A DNA stretch of 12,282 nucleotides from Candidatus Magasanikbacteria bacterium CG1_02_32_51. Lineage in GTDB: Bacteria > Patescibacteriota > Patescibacteriia > Magasanikbacterales > UBA922. The stretch spans positions 1 through 12,282 of the forward strand of contig MNVC01000006.1 of NCBI GenBank assembly GCA_001871435.1, given 5' to 3'. The notes under the pieces are model-generated. The model was not told the DNA's origin and made no database searches. It saw nothing but the letters and a program-made list of their open reading frames with translations. Made by a program: the position numbers and the translations under genes. This document shows positions 1 through 5,882 of this stretch, one piece after another; within the stretch, counting starts at the first letter, position 1; each line of letters starts with the position of its first letter.

Positions 1-31
1 TTAAACATAGTTTGGTAAATTATTATTTTAC

Positions 32-52
32 TTATGGTATTTTACACCATAA
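32..52. repeat. Small inverted repeat of unknown role
   Basis: TTATGGT (32-38) and ACCATAA (46-52) are perfect 7-bp inverted arms around a 7-nt loop. It is AT-rich and weak, and lies just beyond the dnaN terminator, on the far side from dnaN. It could belong to a gene that ends or starts outside the window. No coding region is visible in positions 1-156. Confidence 0.3.
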
Positions 53-55
53 CTT

Positions 56-85
56 AAAAAGTAGACACTTTCGTGTCTACTTTTT
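56..85. terminator. Bidirectional intrinsic terminator downstream of dnaN
   Basis: A perfect 13-bp stem (arms 56-68 and 73-85, core GTAGACAC/GTGTCTAC) closes a TTTC tetraloop. The arms begin with AAAAA and end with TTTTT, so a U-tract is present on either strand. On the minus strand it would end the dnaN transcript about 70 nt after the stop codon; on the plus strand it could insulate dnaN from whatever lies to the left. Confidence 0.8.
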
Positions 86-156
86 GGGGCCCAGTTCATG
101 TAAAGTTGTTTTTGTTTTTTCAGTGTAATCTTTTTTAAATCTATGTAATAAATGTT

Positions 157-1284
157 TTATTGACGAATAGGCATAACAATATACAAATAATTATCCTTGC
201 CTTGTGGACGAAAAATACAAGGAGCATCTGCACTATTAACTCCAAATTCTATATTATCACTTTCCATATGTGAAAGTCCGTCTAAGACGTAACTATGATT
301 AAGTAATATTGAATTTTCTTCTCCTGTTATTTCTACTTCAATTTCTGAAGTGTGTTCCCCTGCTTGAGTGCTTGAAGAAGAAACACCAATATTTTTTTCT
401 GAAACATTGAGATCAAAAGATACAGCATTGATCCCAGTGGAAGTAAACAAACTAGCTGCTTTGATTTTGTTTATCATAATATCCAATGGAAAAATAGCTG
501 TCGTTTTGAAACTAGCCGGTATTATTTGAGTATAGTCTGGATATTTTCCTTCAATCAATCTACTTGTCATTTCAAAATTATCATAACGAATGGCAATTTG
601 ATTTTCACTTATCCAAACACGAACAATATCCTCACCACCATGACTTTTGGCAGTTTGTAAAAGTCTAGTAATTTCATAGGCTACATGAGCTGGAACAATA
701 CAATTAATATTTTTTTCTTCACCTTGTTTAATTGTTATTTTGGCTTCAGACAATCGATAAGAATCAGTAGCTGCCAAAACTAATCCGTTGTATTTTTCTG
801 ATAAAAATGAAAAATAAATTCCAGAAAGTTCAGGACGAATTTCATTTTTAGCAACAGCTATAATTACTTTAGAAATTGCATTTCGAAATTCTTCAACCTG
901 TAAAACATAAGAATTAACTTCTTCAACTTCTGGTAAAATTGGATAATCTTCATCAGAAGATCCTTTTATTTTTGTACTAGAATTACCACAAGAGACCAGA
1001 AGTTCATTGTCTTTTTGATTTATTTCTACTTGTTCATTGGTCAAAAGTCTAATATAATCAGTCAATGTTTTGGCTGGAACTGTAAAAGAACCAACACTTT
1101 CTACCTTAGCACGCAATTGAGTTTTGACAGCTATTTCTAAATTGGTAGCACTTACTTCAATACCTGATTCTGTAGCTTTGATAAGTACATTATTCAAGAT
1201 AGGAAGATTGGTATGTTTGCTAGCTAAGGAACTAACCAAACTTAATGAATATTCTAAATTTTCTCTTGTACATGTGAACTTCAT
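157..1284 (-). CDS. dnaN: DNA polymerase III subunit beta (sliding clamp)
   Basis: Encodes the ring-shaped processivity clamp that encircles DNA and tethers the replicative polymerase; it also docks other replication and repair proteins. The 375-aa product is close to the usual ~366 aa. It begins with the typical MKFTCTRENLEYSLSLVSSLASKHTN start and ends with YLYIVMPIRQ, matching the family's conserved C-terminal (M)P(M/I)R. The internal YPILPEVEE, LSGIYF, TDSYRLSEAKI and EGKYPDYTQIIP segments are hallmarks of the three clamp folds. It lies downstream of dnaA on the same strand, the standard dnaA-dnaN order, but a 270-bp gap with its own TATAAT (complement of 1301-1306) suggests separate transcription. 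No Shine-Dalgarno precedes the ATG and the predicted leader is only about 10 nt. Identification is very secure. Confidence 0.97.
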   Translation of the reverse strand: MKFTCTRENLEYSLSLVSSLASKHTNLPILNNVLIKATESGIEVSATNLEIAVKTQLRAKVESVGSFTVPAKTLTDYIRLLTNEQVEINQKDNELLVSCGNSSTKIKGSSDEDYPILPEVEEVNSYVLQVEEFRNAISKVIIAVAKNEIRPELSGIYFSFLSEKYNGLVLAATDSYRLSEAKITIKQGEEKNINCIVPAHVAYEITRLLQTAKSHGGEDIVRVWISENQIAIRYDNFEMTSRLIEGKYPDYTQIIPASFKTTAIFPLDIMINKIKAASLFTSTGINAVSFDLNVSEKNIGVSSSSTQAGEHTSEIEVEITGEENSILLNHSYVLDGLSHMESDNIEFGVNSADAPCIFRPQGKDNYLYIVMPIRQ

Positions 1285-1554
1285 AAGTGTTGTTTACTAT
1301 ATTATATATTTATAGAACTAGTAGATAACTATAGGGCCTGTGGACAGTGTGGAAAAGTCATTTTTTTATTTTTGTTTAGCTAAATTTTTATATGTGCTGT
1401 TGTTATTAAATTGTGTTTGTAAAAGTTAATTTATGTGGGATAACTTTTGGTGTCTATTTTTTCTGTGTATTAACTGTGTGTTTTTATTTTTTTTATTAAC
1501 AATTTTTTGGTTGGTTATAAACAGTTTGGTATATGTTTTTTGAAATATTTTTAT
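1285..1554. other. dnaA-dnaN intergenic region with DnaA-box-like sites (possible part of oriC)
   Basis: This 270-bp gap has no gene. Two DnaA-box-like 9-mers lie back to back: TGTGGACAG (1339-1347) and TGTGGAAAA (1348-1356), reverse complements CTGTCCACA and TTTTCCACA, compared with consensus TTATCCACA. TGTGGGATAA (1434-1443) resembles a box with one extra base. The stretch from about 1455 to 1550 is a run of T-rich sequence that could act as an unwinding element. Bacterial oriC often flanks dnaA, so an origin role here or in the gap on the other side of dnaA is plausible but unproven. A TATAAT on the minus strand (1306-1301) probably starts dnaN transcription. Confidence 0.5.
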
Positions 1555-2940
1555 TTAGATTTTATTTGCATATAATCTTTGTTTAATTCTTTCAACATCT
1601 TTTTTTAATTTTAGATCATTATCAATATTGGTAGCAATTTTGGTATGGGCATGTATAGCTGTTGTATGATCTCTACCACCTAATTCATCACCAATATTTG
1701 GATAAGATAGTTTCAATTCTTCACGAAGTAAAAACATTATTATTTGACGAGGAAAAGATAATTTTTTTTCACGACTTTTTCCTAAGACATCTTCAATTTT
1801 AATGTCAAAGTAACTTGCTACTGTTGTAATAACTTCGCGAGGGGTAATTGAAAGTTTCATACTTTGTTCTGCAAAACTTGATAAAATTAATTTAAGAGTT
1901 TCTTCTGTTGGAATAATATTTTTTAGTTCGTGATAAGCAATTATTTTATTAAGGGCACCTTCCAATTCACGAATATTATTTTGGATATTGGTAGCAATGT
2001 ATTGAACTAGCTTTTCACTAATTTTGAAATTTCTTTCTTGAATTTTTTTTTGTAAAATTGCTAAGCGAGTTTCTAGATCTGGGGCAGAAATATCTGCAAT
2101 CATTCCCCATTCAAACCTACTACGTAAACGATCCTCAAGAGCAGGAATTGCTTTTGGTGGGCGGTCACTCGTTAGGACTACTTGCTTTCCTTGTTGGTGT
2201 AATTCATTGAAAGTATGAAAGAATTCTTCTTGTGTTTGTTCTTTGCCACCAATGAATTGAATATCATCAATAAGTAATAAATCAACATTGCGATATCTAT
2301 CTTTGAATTCTTTGGCACGACCTTCTTTTATAGAAGATACAAATTCGTTGGTAAATTTTTCTGAACTAACATAAAGTATTTTTATTTGTGGATTGGTCTC
2401 AAGCATGGTTTGACCAATTGCCTGTATCAAATGGGTTTTTCCTAGTCCTACCCCTCCATAAATAAATAATGGATTGTAAGTATCTCCAGGACAACGGGCG
2501 ACTGCTTGAGCAGCTGCGTGAGCTAATTCGTTGCCTTTTCCAACCACGAAAGTATCAAAGGTATATTTTGGGTTTAGACCAAACCGTTGGCCTAAAGTAT
2601 TTTTTTTTTGATTATTATAAAGAGGATTGTTAGATGCAGAAAGTTGTGTATGTTGAATAGAAACTGTGCATTCTTCATTTTTGATATTTTTGATATTTTC
2701 AACTAGATATTCTATTTTTTTGATTGGTTTTCCAGTCACTCTTTCTAAGATTTTTATTATTTGAGAGTGATGTTTTTTTTCTAACCAACTTTTTGTAAAA
2801 GAATTTGGCACACAAATTATGGTGTTGCCATCATTATAATCGGCTATACCTGTATTTTTGAACCATGTTGTAAAATGTGCTTTTGATAAACTTAATTCAA
2901 ATTCTGCTAGTACCGCTTGCCAGATTTCATGAGTATTCAT
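1555..2940 (-). CDS. dnaA: Chromosomal replication initiator protein DnaA
   Basis: ATP-dependent initiator that binds DnaA boxes at oriC, melts the origin and loads the helicase. The 461-aa product shows all domains in order: N-terminal domain I (about 1-85, opening MNTHEIWQAVL), a short variable linker (about 86-125), the AAA+ ATPase (about 127-345) and the DNA-binding domain IV (about 365-461). Walker A is GGVGLGKT (162-169), Walker B is LLLIDDIQ (221-228), and the sensor region reads TSDRPP (257-262). The DnaA signature GGRDHTTAIHAH (421-432) is intact, so box recognition should be close to the standard consensus. The ATG start at 2940 is chosen because domain I begins there; no Shine-Dalgarno precedes it. 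It is divergent from rpmH, the classical oriC arrangement. Confidence 0.98.
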   Translation of the reverse strand: MNTHEIWQAVLAEFELSLSKAHFTTWFKNTGIADYNDGNTIICVPNSFTKSWLEKKHHSQIIKILERVTGKPIKKIEYLVENIKNIKNEECTVSIQHTQLSASNNPLYNNQKKNTLGQRFGLNPKYTFDTFVVGKGNELAHAAAQAVARCPGDTYNPLFIYGGVGLGKTHLIQAIGQTMLETNPQIKILYVSSEKFTNEFVSSIKEGRAKEFKDRYRNVDLLLIDDIQFIGGKEQTQEEFFHTFNELHQQGKQVVLTSDRPPKAIPALEDRLRSRFEWGMIADISAPDLETRLAILQKKIQERNFKISEKLVQYIATNIQNNIRELEGALNKIIAYHELKNIIPTEETLKLILSSFAEQSMKLSITPREVITTVASYFDIKIEDVLGKSREKKLSFPRQIIMFLLREELKLSYPNIGDELGGRDHTTAIHAHTKIATNIDNDLKLKKDVERIKQRLYANKI

Positions 2941-3031
2941 AATTTTTTTGGAAAATTTATATTATGTTTTTTATTCTATCATAGATTGTTAATTTAAAAA
3001 ATACTCTAATAATAGCAAAAAGTGTATAGTT

Positions 3032-3051
3032 TGTGGAAAAACTGTGGATGA
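3032..3051. other. Paired DnaA-box-like sites in the dnaA-rpmH gap
   Basis: TGTGGAAAA (3032-3040) and TGTGGATGA (3043-3051) have reverse complements TTTTCCACA and TCATCCACA, each one mismatch from the DnaA box TTATCCACA. They lie two bases apart in the same orientation, about 95 bp upstream of dnaA. They fit either autoregulation of dnaA or a role in oriC. The surrounding gap (2941-3218) is strongly AT-rich and has no gene; it also holds a hairpin at 3105-3129 and the rpmH promoter. Confidence 0.55.
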
Positions 3052-3104
3052 CTTGAATATTTTAGTTAAATATACATGTTTTGGAAGAAAAAATAAAGGA
3101 ATTA

Positions 3105-3129
3105 TTTAATCCGCCTTGGGCGGATTAAA
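3105..3129. repeat. Perfect 11-bp hairpin in the putative origin region
   Basis: TTTAATCCGCC (3105-3115) and GGCGGATTAAA (3119-3129) are exact inverted arms around a TTG loop. It is a sharp GC-rich feature in an AT-rich gap between the DnaA-box pair and the rpmH promoter. No T-run follows on the plus strand, so it is not a classical terminator. It could insulate the two divergent units, bind a protein, or be a dispersed palindromic repeat of the genome. Confidence 0.6.
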
Positions 3130-3155
3130 CATTATAAATTATAATATGGTTACTC

Positions 3156-3184
3156 TTGACAAATTTCTTAAATTTTAGTATCAT
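3156..3184 (+). promoter_or_regulatory. Sigma-70-type promoter for rpmH
   Basis: TTGACA (3156-3161) is separated by 17 bp from TATCAT (3179-3184). Transcription would begin around 3191, giving a leader of about 28 nt before the rpmH ATG at 3219. Confidence 0.75.
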
Positions 3185-3218
3185 ACAACTACATTATTTA
3201 GCTTAGAATCTAAAAGTT

Positions 3219-3398
3219 ATGGCTACAAAAAGAACCTATCAACCAAAAAAACGTAAAAGAGCTAAAACTCACGGTTTTTTGGAACGAATGAAAGACAAAG
3301 ACGGACGCAAAGTTCTCAAAGAACGTCGCGATAAAGGTAGAAAGAAACTTACTGTTAGTGATGAGAAAACTGGTAAACGTACTAGAAAAACTCGTTAA
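3219..3398 (+). CDS. rpmH: 50S ribosomal protein L34
   Basis: Small, very basic protein of the large ribosomal subunit. The 59-aa product starts MATKRTYQPKKRKRAKTHGF, followed by the conserved RMKDKDGRKVL and RRDKGRKKLTV blocks that define L34. Typical L34 is 44-47 aa and ends at about LTV; here a charged tail of roughly 13 residues (SDEKTGKRTRKTR) follows, with two extra residues at the N-terminus. The ATG is preceded by AAAAGTT and no Shine-Dalgarno. A strong promoter lies upstream and a short terminator hairpin follows. It is the first gene of the rpmH-rnpA-yidD cluster, divergent from dnaA. Identification is secure. Confidence 0.96.
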   Translation: MATKRTYQPKKRKRAKTHGFLERMKDKDGRKVLKERRDKGRKKLTVSDEKTGKRTRKTR

Positions 3399-3428
3399 TT
3401 TGTCTTTTTTTATCAAACTATCTACATT

Positions 3429-3450
3429 ACCTCGTTTCCGCGAGGTTTTT
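3429..3450 (+). terminator. Short intrinsic terminator after rpmH
   Basis: ACCTCG (3429-3434) and CGAGGT (3441-3446) form a 6-bp stem with loop TTTCCG, and Ts run to 3450. It lies 31 nt after the rpmH stop. The rnpA -10 box begins 5 nt further on, so rpmH and rnpA appear to be separately started even though they are adjacent. Confidence 0.6.
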
Positions 3451-3454
3451 GTGT

Positions 3455-3460
3455 TATAAT
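3455..3460 (+). promoter_or_regulatory. -10 box of rnpA; probable leaderless start
   Basis: A perfect TATAAT ends 8 nt before the rnpA ATG at 3469, so transcription would begin at or within a couple of bases of the start codon. The expected -35 position (3432-3437, TCGTTT) matches poorly and overlaps the rpmH terminator hairpin. Confidence 0.55.
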
Positions 3461-3468
3461 AAACTGGT

Positions 3469-3846
3469 ATGCTATCAAAAGAAAATAGACTTAGGGGAAA
3501 AAAAGAATGGGAAATACTCTTCAATGATGGTAATTTTGTTGGTGCCAAATTTTTGACTATGAAAGTTTGGAAAATAAATATAGAAAAATATCCACGCAGA
3601 CAATTTGAAACTACAGACCTCAAAATTGGCTTTAGTGTAGGATTAAAAATAAGTAAAAGTGCTGTCAGACGTAATACTATCAGACGTAAAATGCGTGAAA
3701 TAATTAGGCTTCTACTCAAAGAAAATAAAATTAAAACTGGTTTTTTGATAGGTTTTATGGCTAAAAATATTATTTTGGGAGTTACTTATCAAGAAATTGA
3801 AAAAGATATAATGTTTTGTTTAAAGAAAATGGGTTTATTGATTTAA
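3469..3846 (+). CDS. rnpA: Ribonuclease P protein component
   Basis: Protein subunit of RNase P, which assists the catalytic RNA in removing 5' leaders from tRNA precursors. The 125-aa product matches the usual ~115-125 aa. It opens with the conserved LSKENRLRGKKEWEILF, then FSVGLKISKSAVRRNTIRRKMREIIR (about 55-80), the helix that normally carries the RNR signature. Here the signature reads R68-N69-T70, so the second arginine is replaced, with arginines at 72-73 following. Position between rpmH and yidD is the family's standard context. No Shine-Dalgarno is present and the start is probably leaderless. Confidence 0.93.
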   Translation: MLSKENRLRGKKEWEILFNDGNFVGAKFLTMKVWKINIEKYPRRQFETTDLKIGFSVGLKISKSAVRRNTIRRKMREIIRLLLKENKIKTGFLIGFMAKNIILGVTYQEIEKDIMFCLKKMGLLI

Positions 3847-3858
3847 TTTTTTGGCTTT

Positions 3859-4125
3859 ATGAAGCTATTTTTTAAAAAAATTTTATATTTATCACGTGTA
3901 CCTATTTTGTTTTTGATAAAGTTTTATCAGAAGACCTTGTCACCAGACCATGGATGGTTCAAATCTTGCTTTCCACAAGGTTATTGCCGTTTTTATCCAA
4001 GTTGTAGCAAATATGGACACGACATAATTGAGAAAAAAGGCTTAATAAAGGGAATTCCTCAAGCTTTGTGGAGAATTATACGCTGTAACCCTTGGTCTAA
4101 GGGTGGTGTTGACCTTCCTAAATAG
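3859..4125 (+). CDS. yidD: Membrane protein insertion efficiency factor YidD
   Basis: Small inner-membrane-associated protein thought to assist YidC-mediated membrane insertion. The 88-aa product has the family's N-terminal amphipathic/hydrophobic stretch (about 8-25), the segment FYQKTLSPDHG, and the cysteine-rich core CRFYPSCSKYGHDII (about 43-57), ending in LWRIIRCNPWSKGGVD. It starts 12 bp after rnpA, so the two are probably co-transcribed. In most bacteria yidC follows; here it does not within the window, and a DUF167 gene comes next after a 179-bp gap. Confidence 0.93.
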   Translation: MKLFFKKILYLSRVPILFLIKFYQKTLSPDHGWFKSCFPQGYCRFYPSCSKYGHDIIEKKGLIKGIPQALWRIIRCNPWSKGGVDLPK

Positions 4126-4192
4126 TTTTTTGTTGATTTTTAAATAGTTGTTTGATTTATTGTTATTAAACTAGTTTTAGTTAGAAAATAGT

Positions 4193-4252
4193 CCCATTGT
4201 TCCATTGACCCACTGACTTTATTTTTACAATGGGACAATATGACAATGGAAT
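4193..4252. repeat. Interleaved CCATTG/CAATGG inverted repeats
   Basis: CCCATTG (4193-4199) and TTCCATTG (4200-4207) face CAATGGGAC (4228-4236) and CAATGGAAT (4244-4252). Each left arm can pair with either right arm, so alternative hairpins are possible with a 20-nt AT-rich loop. They occupy the otherwise empty gap between yidD and the DUF167 gene. No T-run follows; it resembles a dispersed palindromic repeat rather than a terminator, although it may end the yidD transcript. Confidence 0.5.
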
Positions 4253-4304
4253 AAGTATATATACCTTAAAACATTTTTACTTATTTTTTTAAATAAAGTT
4301 TTGT

Positions 4305-4526
4305 ATGTTAAAATTGAATATTAAGGTTATACCTAAATCTTCTTTGAACAAAATAACAAAGTGTGAAGATGGTAGTCTAAAAATAAAACTTACTTCCCCA
4401 CCAGTGGATGGTGAGGCTAACAAAAAACTGATTGAGTTGTTGAGTAAAGAATACAAAGTTGCTAAGTCAATGATTAAGATTGTGAAAGGTGAGACTGGAA
4501 AAAATAAGGTAGTAGAGATTTTGTAG
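4305..4526 (+). CDS. DUF167 / YggU-like small protein
   Basis: The 73-aa product matches the DUF167 (UPF0235, YggU) family: a short N-terminal strand (KLNIKVIPKSS), then the family core LKIKLTSPPVDGEANKKLIELLSKEYKV (about 24-51), and a closing strand preceded by IVKGETGKNKVVEI. PPVDGEAN is the diagnostic motif. Molecular function is not established for the family. The product is shorter than the ~95-aa E. coli YggU but complete. No Shine-Dalgarno is seen. It converges with the first TrmB gene across a shared terminator and is the last backbone-like gene before the accessory modules. Confidence 0.85.
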   Translation: MLKLNIKVIPKSSLNKITKCEDGSLKIKLTSPPVDGEANKKLIELLSKEYKVAKSMIKIVKGETGKNKVVEIL

Positions 4527-4570
4527 TATGTGCCACGTATCACATACCACATAACAATTTGTTGGGTACA

Positions 4571-4601
4571 AAAAATATTCTCTAGTTTAGAGAATATTTT
4601 T
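4571..4601. terminator. Bidirectional terminator between the DUF167 gene and TrmB 1
   Basis: Arms 4571-4584 and 4588-4601 (AAAAATATTCTCTA against TAGAGAATATTTTT) form a perfect 14-bp stem with a GTT loop, and A/T runs on both flanks serve either strand. The stop codon of the convergent TrmB gene (complement of 4587-4589) lies inside the hairpin. A second, smaller inverted repeat, GTATGTG/CACATAC (4526-4532 and 4541-4547), overlaps the DUF167 stop codon. Confidence 0.8.
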
Positions 4602-5375
4602 GTTTTCTGCTCCCCACAGTGTGTCAAATATACTACGAAGCATCTGGACAATGTATTCATCTTCAATCAACACCGCGAGTGGTGCTTTTGGTTGCCAGAT
4701 AGTCACTTTGTTGGCATAGAGCATGAAGCCAGTAACAAAAGGAAGTTTACCATGAAAAAATTTGGTAGTACGCATTTCTTTTTCATCTTTTTCTTTTAAT
4801 GTCTCTGCATCTTTACCATGGGTCAAGAGGGCATTTATGTGAATGCCTTTTTGTACTCTCTTTTTTATCCATTTGTTTTCCGTTTCCCAAGAAATCATAT
4901 CAATGAAGGCATCAGCTGAACCAAAAAAACTTATAGGCTCTTTGGTCTCATCCAACACTTGAAAAAAAAGTTTCAGCCATTGGTCTTCACCCTGAAATAT
5001 TTTGACTTTAGTAGGTGTCTCACCTTGGTGATACAGAGCTAATAAGTCAGGCATAGCACCGACAAGGGTGTGATCAAGATTGGCTACAAGCTCCCTCTTG
5101 TCTCGTAGTTTTTCCAGGACTACTGTCGGTGGTTCTACGACAAATGTACGAGTATGCTTTTTGCGTTCTGAAAATTTTGCCAGTCCGTGCGTTTCCAGTC
5201 CTGCAATGACCTTGTATACGTTTGGTCTTGGTATGTTGAGGTGGTCAGCAAGTGCCGTAATAGTGGACGGACCAAGTGTCAGAGAGGTTGTGTATAAGTT
5301 CGCTTCGCTTTCGGTGAGACCGAGCTCTTTGAGCGAAGTGTAGAGATTTTGTTTCATTTCTATAGGTGAGGGCAT
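4587..5375 (-). CDS. TrmB-family transcriptional regulator (module 1)
   Basis: Predicted DNA-binding regulator. In this family an N-terminal winged helix binds the operator and a C-terminal phospholipase-D-like or effector-binding domain senses a ligand, often a sugar. The 262-aa product has LTESEANLYTTSLTLG at 20-35, the recognition region IPRPNVYKVIAGLETHGL at 48-65 and a wing up to about 82, then a coiled linker (83-115). The C-terminal domain (about 120-262) contains SFFGSADAFIDM and ends in LRSIFDTLWGAENKN. The start could be M1 or M7 (5357); neither has a Shine-Dalgarno. It is divergent from the 65-aa ORF at 5515. Its own -10 box lies within a palindrome (5405-5425), suggesting autoregulation. 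The ligand is unknown. Confidence 0.85.
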   Translation of the reverse strand: MPSPIEMKQNLYTSLKELGLTESEANLYTTSLTLGPSTITALADHLNIPRPNVYKVIAGLETHGLAKFSERKKHTRTFVVEPPTVVLEKLRDKRELVANLDHTLVGAMPDLLALYHQGETPTKVKIFQGEDQWLKLFFQVLDETKEPISFFGSADAFIDMISWETENKWIKKRVQKGIHINALLTHGKDAETLKEKDEKEMRTTKFFHGKLPFVTGFMLYANKVTIWQPKAPLAVLIEDEYIVQMLRSIFDTLWGAENKNIL

Positions 5376-5404
5376 AGGGAGAAATAAAGATATTTATTCA
5401 AAAT

Positions 5405-5425
5405 GTGTATATTTATATTATACAC
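5405..5425. promoter_or_regulatory. Candidate TrmB 1 operator (palindrome)
   Basis: GTGTATA (5405-5411) and TATACAC (5419-5425) are perfect arms seven bases apart. The palindrome covers the -10 box of the TrmB gene. The preceding 11-mer AAATGTGTATA (5401-5411) recurs at 5455-5465, inside the spacer of the divergent plus-strand promoter, 54 bp away. One regulator could thus control both directions. The operator role is inferred from position and symmetry. Confidence 0.55.
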
Positions 5426-5445
5426 TATGTAATATAGTAAGTCAA
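5417..5445 (-). promoter_or_regulatory. Promoter of TrmB 1
   Basis: On the minus strand, TTGACT (5445-5440) and TATAAT (5422-5417) have a 17-bp spacer. The transcript would start near 5410 and have a leader of about 35 nt without a Shine-Dalgarno. The -10 box overlaps the right arm of the palindrome at 5405-5425. Confidence 0.7.
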
Positions 5446-5449
5446 TACC

Positions 5450-5478
5450 TTGACAAATGTGTATAATTATGATATATT
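5450..5478 (+). promoter_or_regulatory. Promoter of the 65-aa ORF (module 1)
   Basis: TTGACA (5450-5455), 17-bp spacer, TATATT (5473-5478). The -10 followed by G (TATATTG) is identical in the matching position of modules 2 and 3. The 11-mer AAATGTGTATA in the spacer is shared with the nearby palindrome, so a bound regulator would block polymerase. Confidence 0.75.
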
Positions 5479-5514
5479 GATTCGTCATGATAACAACAAA
5501 CAAGGAGGTGAATC

Positions 5515-5712
5515 ATGTATGTGGTGATTTGGATTCCGAATTCAGTTAATTTTCCGACTCAGGTAAACGGGCCGTTCAATTCTATACAAGCCGCTGAAAA
5601 TTGGATCATTAAGAAAGATCCAAATGCGGAGGAAGTAGAGGAGCCTGGTTACCTGCAGTGGAAATCGAAGGGCGGGAGGCTTTTCATCGAGCCGGTACGG
5701 AGACCCTTCTAA
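5515..5712 (+). CDS. Hypothetical 65-aa protein, module 1 cargo
   Basis: I do not recognise a family. The protein opens with a hydrophobic strand (MYVVIWIPNS), continues with GPFNSIQAAENWIIKKDP (19-36), an acidic stretch (EEVEEP, 39-44), and ends in a basic strand-rich tail (GGRLFIEPVRRPF). Tryptophans at 6, 30 and 49 and the absence of a signal peptide or membrane helix suggest a small soluble alpha/beta domain. The ATG is preceded by AAGGAGGTGA (5502-5511), a full-length match to the anti-Shine-Dalgarno with ideal spacing, unlike the backbone genes. Base composition is visibly richer in GC than the flanks. It has its own promoter, is divergent from a TrmB regulator, and is followed 8 bp after its stop by the three-hairpin element. 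Reality as a gene is well supported; function is unknown. Confidence 0.75.
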   Translation: MYVVIWIPNSVNFPTQVNGPFNSIQAAENWIIKKDPNAEEVEEPGYLQWKSKGGRLFIEPVRRPF

Positions 5713-5720
5713 GACAAAGC

Positions 5721-5839
5721 GCGACAGCCTGATCCGCGAAAAATGATCGGTCACCACACGGCGCAAGCGATTGAGACAACTACACTCTCGCTTGCGCCCT
5801 CTACCAGAGCGGTTGATGTTTCAACAATTTTGGTAGGGC
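5721..5839 (+). repeat. Three-hairpin 3' element, copy A
   Basis: Most divergent of three copies (others at 10662 and 12032). Hairpin 1: GCCTGATC (5727-5734) with GATCGGTC (5745-5752), including a U-G pair and one mismatch. Hairpin 2: GGCGCAAGCGA (5760-5770) with TCGCTTGCGCC (5788-5798), 11 perfect bp, extended inside by GAG/CTC after a two-base bulge. Hairpin 3: CTACCAGA (5801-5808) with TTTGGTAG (5829-5836), an inner stem GTTGA (5812-5816) with TCAAC (5821-5825) and a TGTT loop. It begins 8 bp after the upstream stop codon. There is no long T-run, so it is not a standard intrinsic terminator. Possible roles are an mRNA-stabilising 3' end, a processed small RNA, a protein-binding RNA element or a recombination site. 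Confidence 0.85.
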
Positions 5840-5858
5840 CATTGTTATGTATTATAAA
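5830..5858 (+). promoter_or_regulatory. Candidate promoter of the methyltransferase-dehydrogenase operon
   Basis: TTGGTA (5830-5835), 17-bp spacer, TATAAA (5853-5858). The -35 lies within the last stem of the three-hairpin element. The start would be near 5865, about 18 nt before the ATG at 5883. Read-through from the module 1 promoter is the alternative. Confidence 0.45.
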
Positions 5859-5882
5859 TAAAACATCTTTTAACCAAAATAT

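Noticed and set aside
3210..3719. 169-aa minus-strand ORF opposite rpmH and rnpA
   Set aside because: It overlaps two conserved genes on the other strand and has a low-complexity Ser/Phe-rich product typical of a shadow frame.
5542..5766. Minus-strand ORF starting MRRVVTDH and its look-alike at 11847-12080 (MRQVVTDH)
   Set aside because: They resemble each other only because both begin in the shared element read in antisense; beyond the element they diverge and neither has a ribosome binding site.
5721..5839. Elements as ordinary Rho-independent terminators
   Set aside because: No T-run follows the last stem, three hairpins would be redundant, and copy C is followed by an ORF with no promoter of its own. 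A contribution to termination cannot be excluded.
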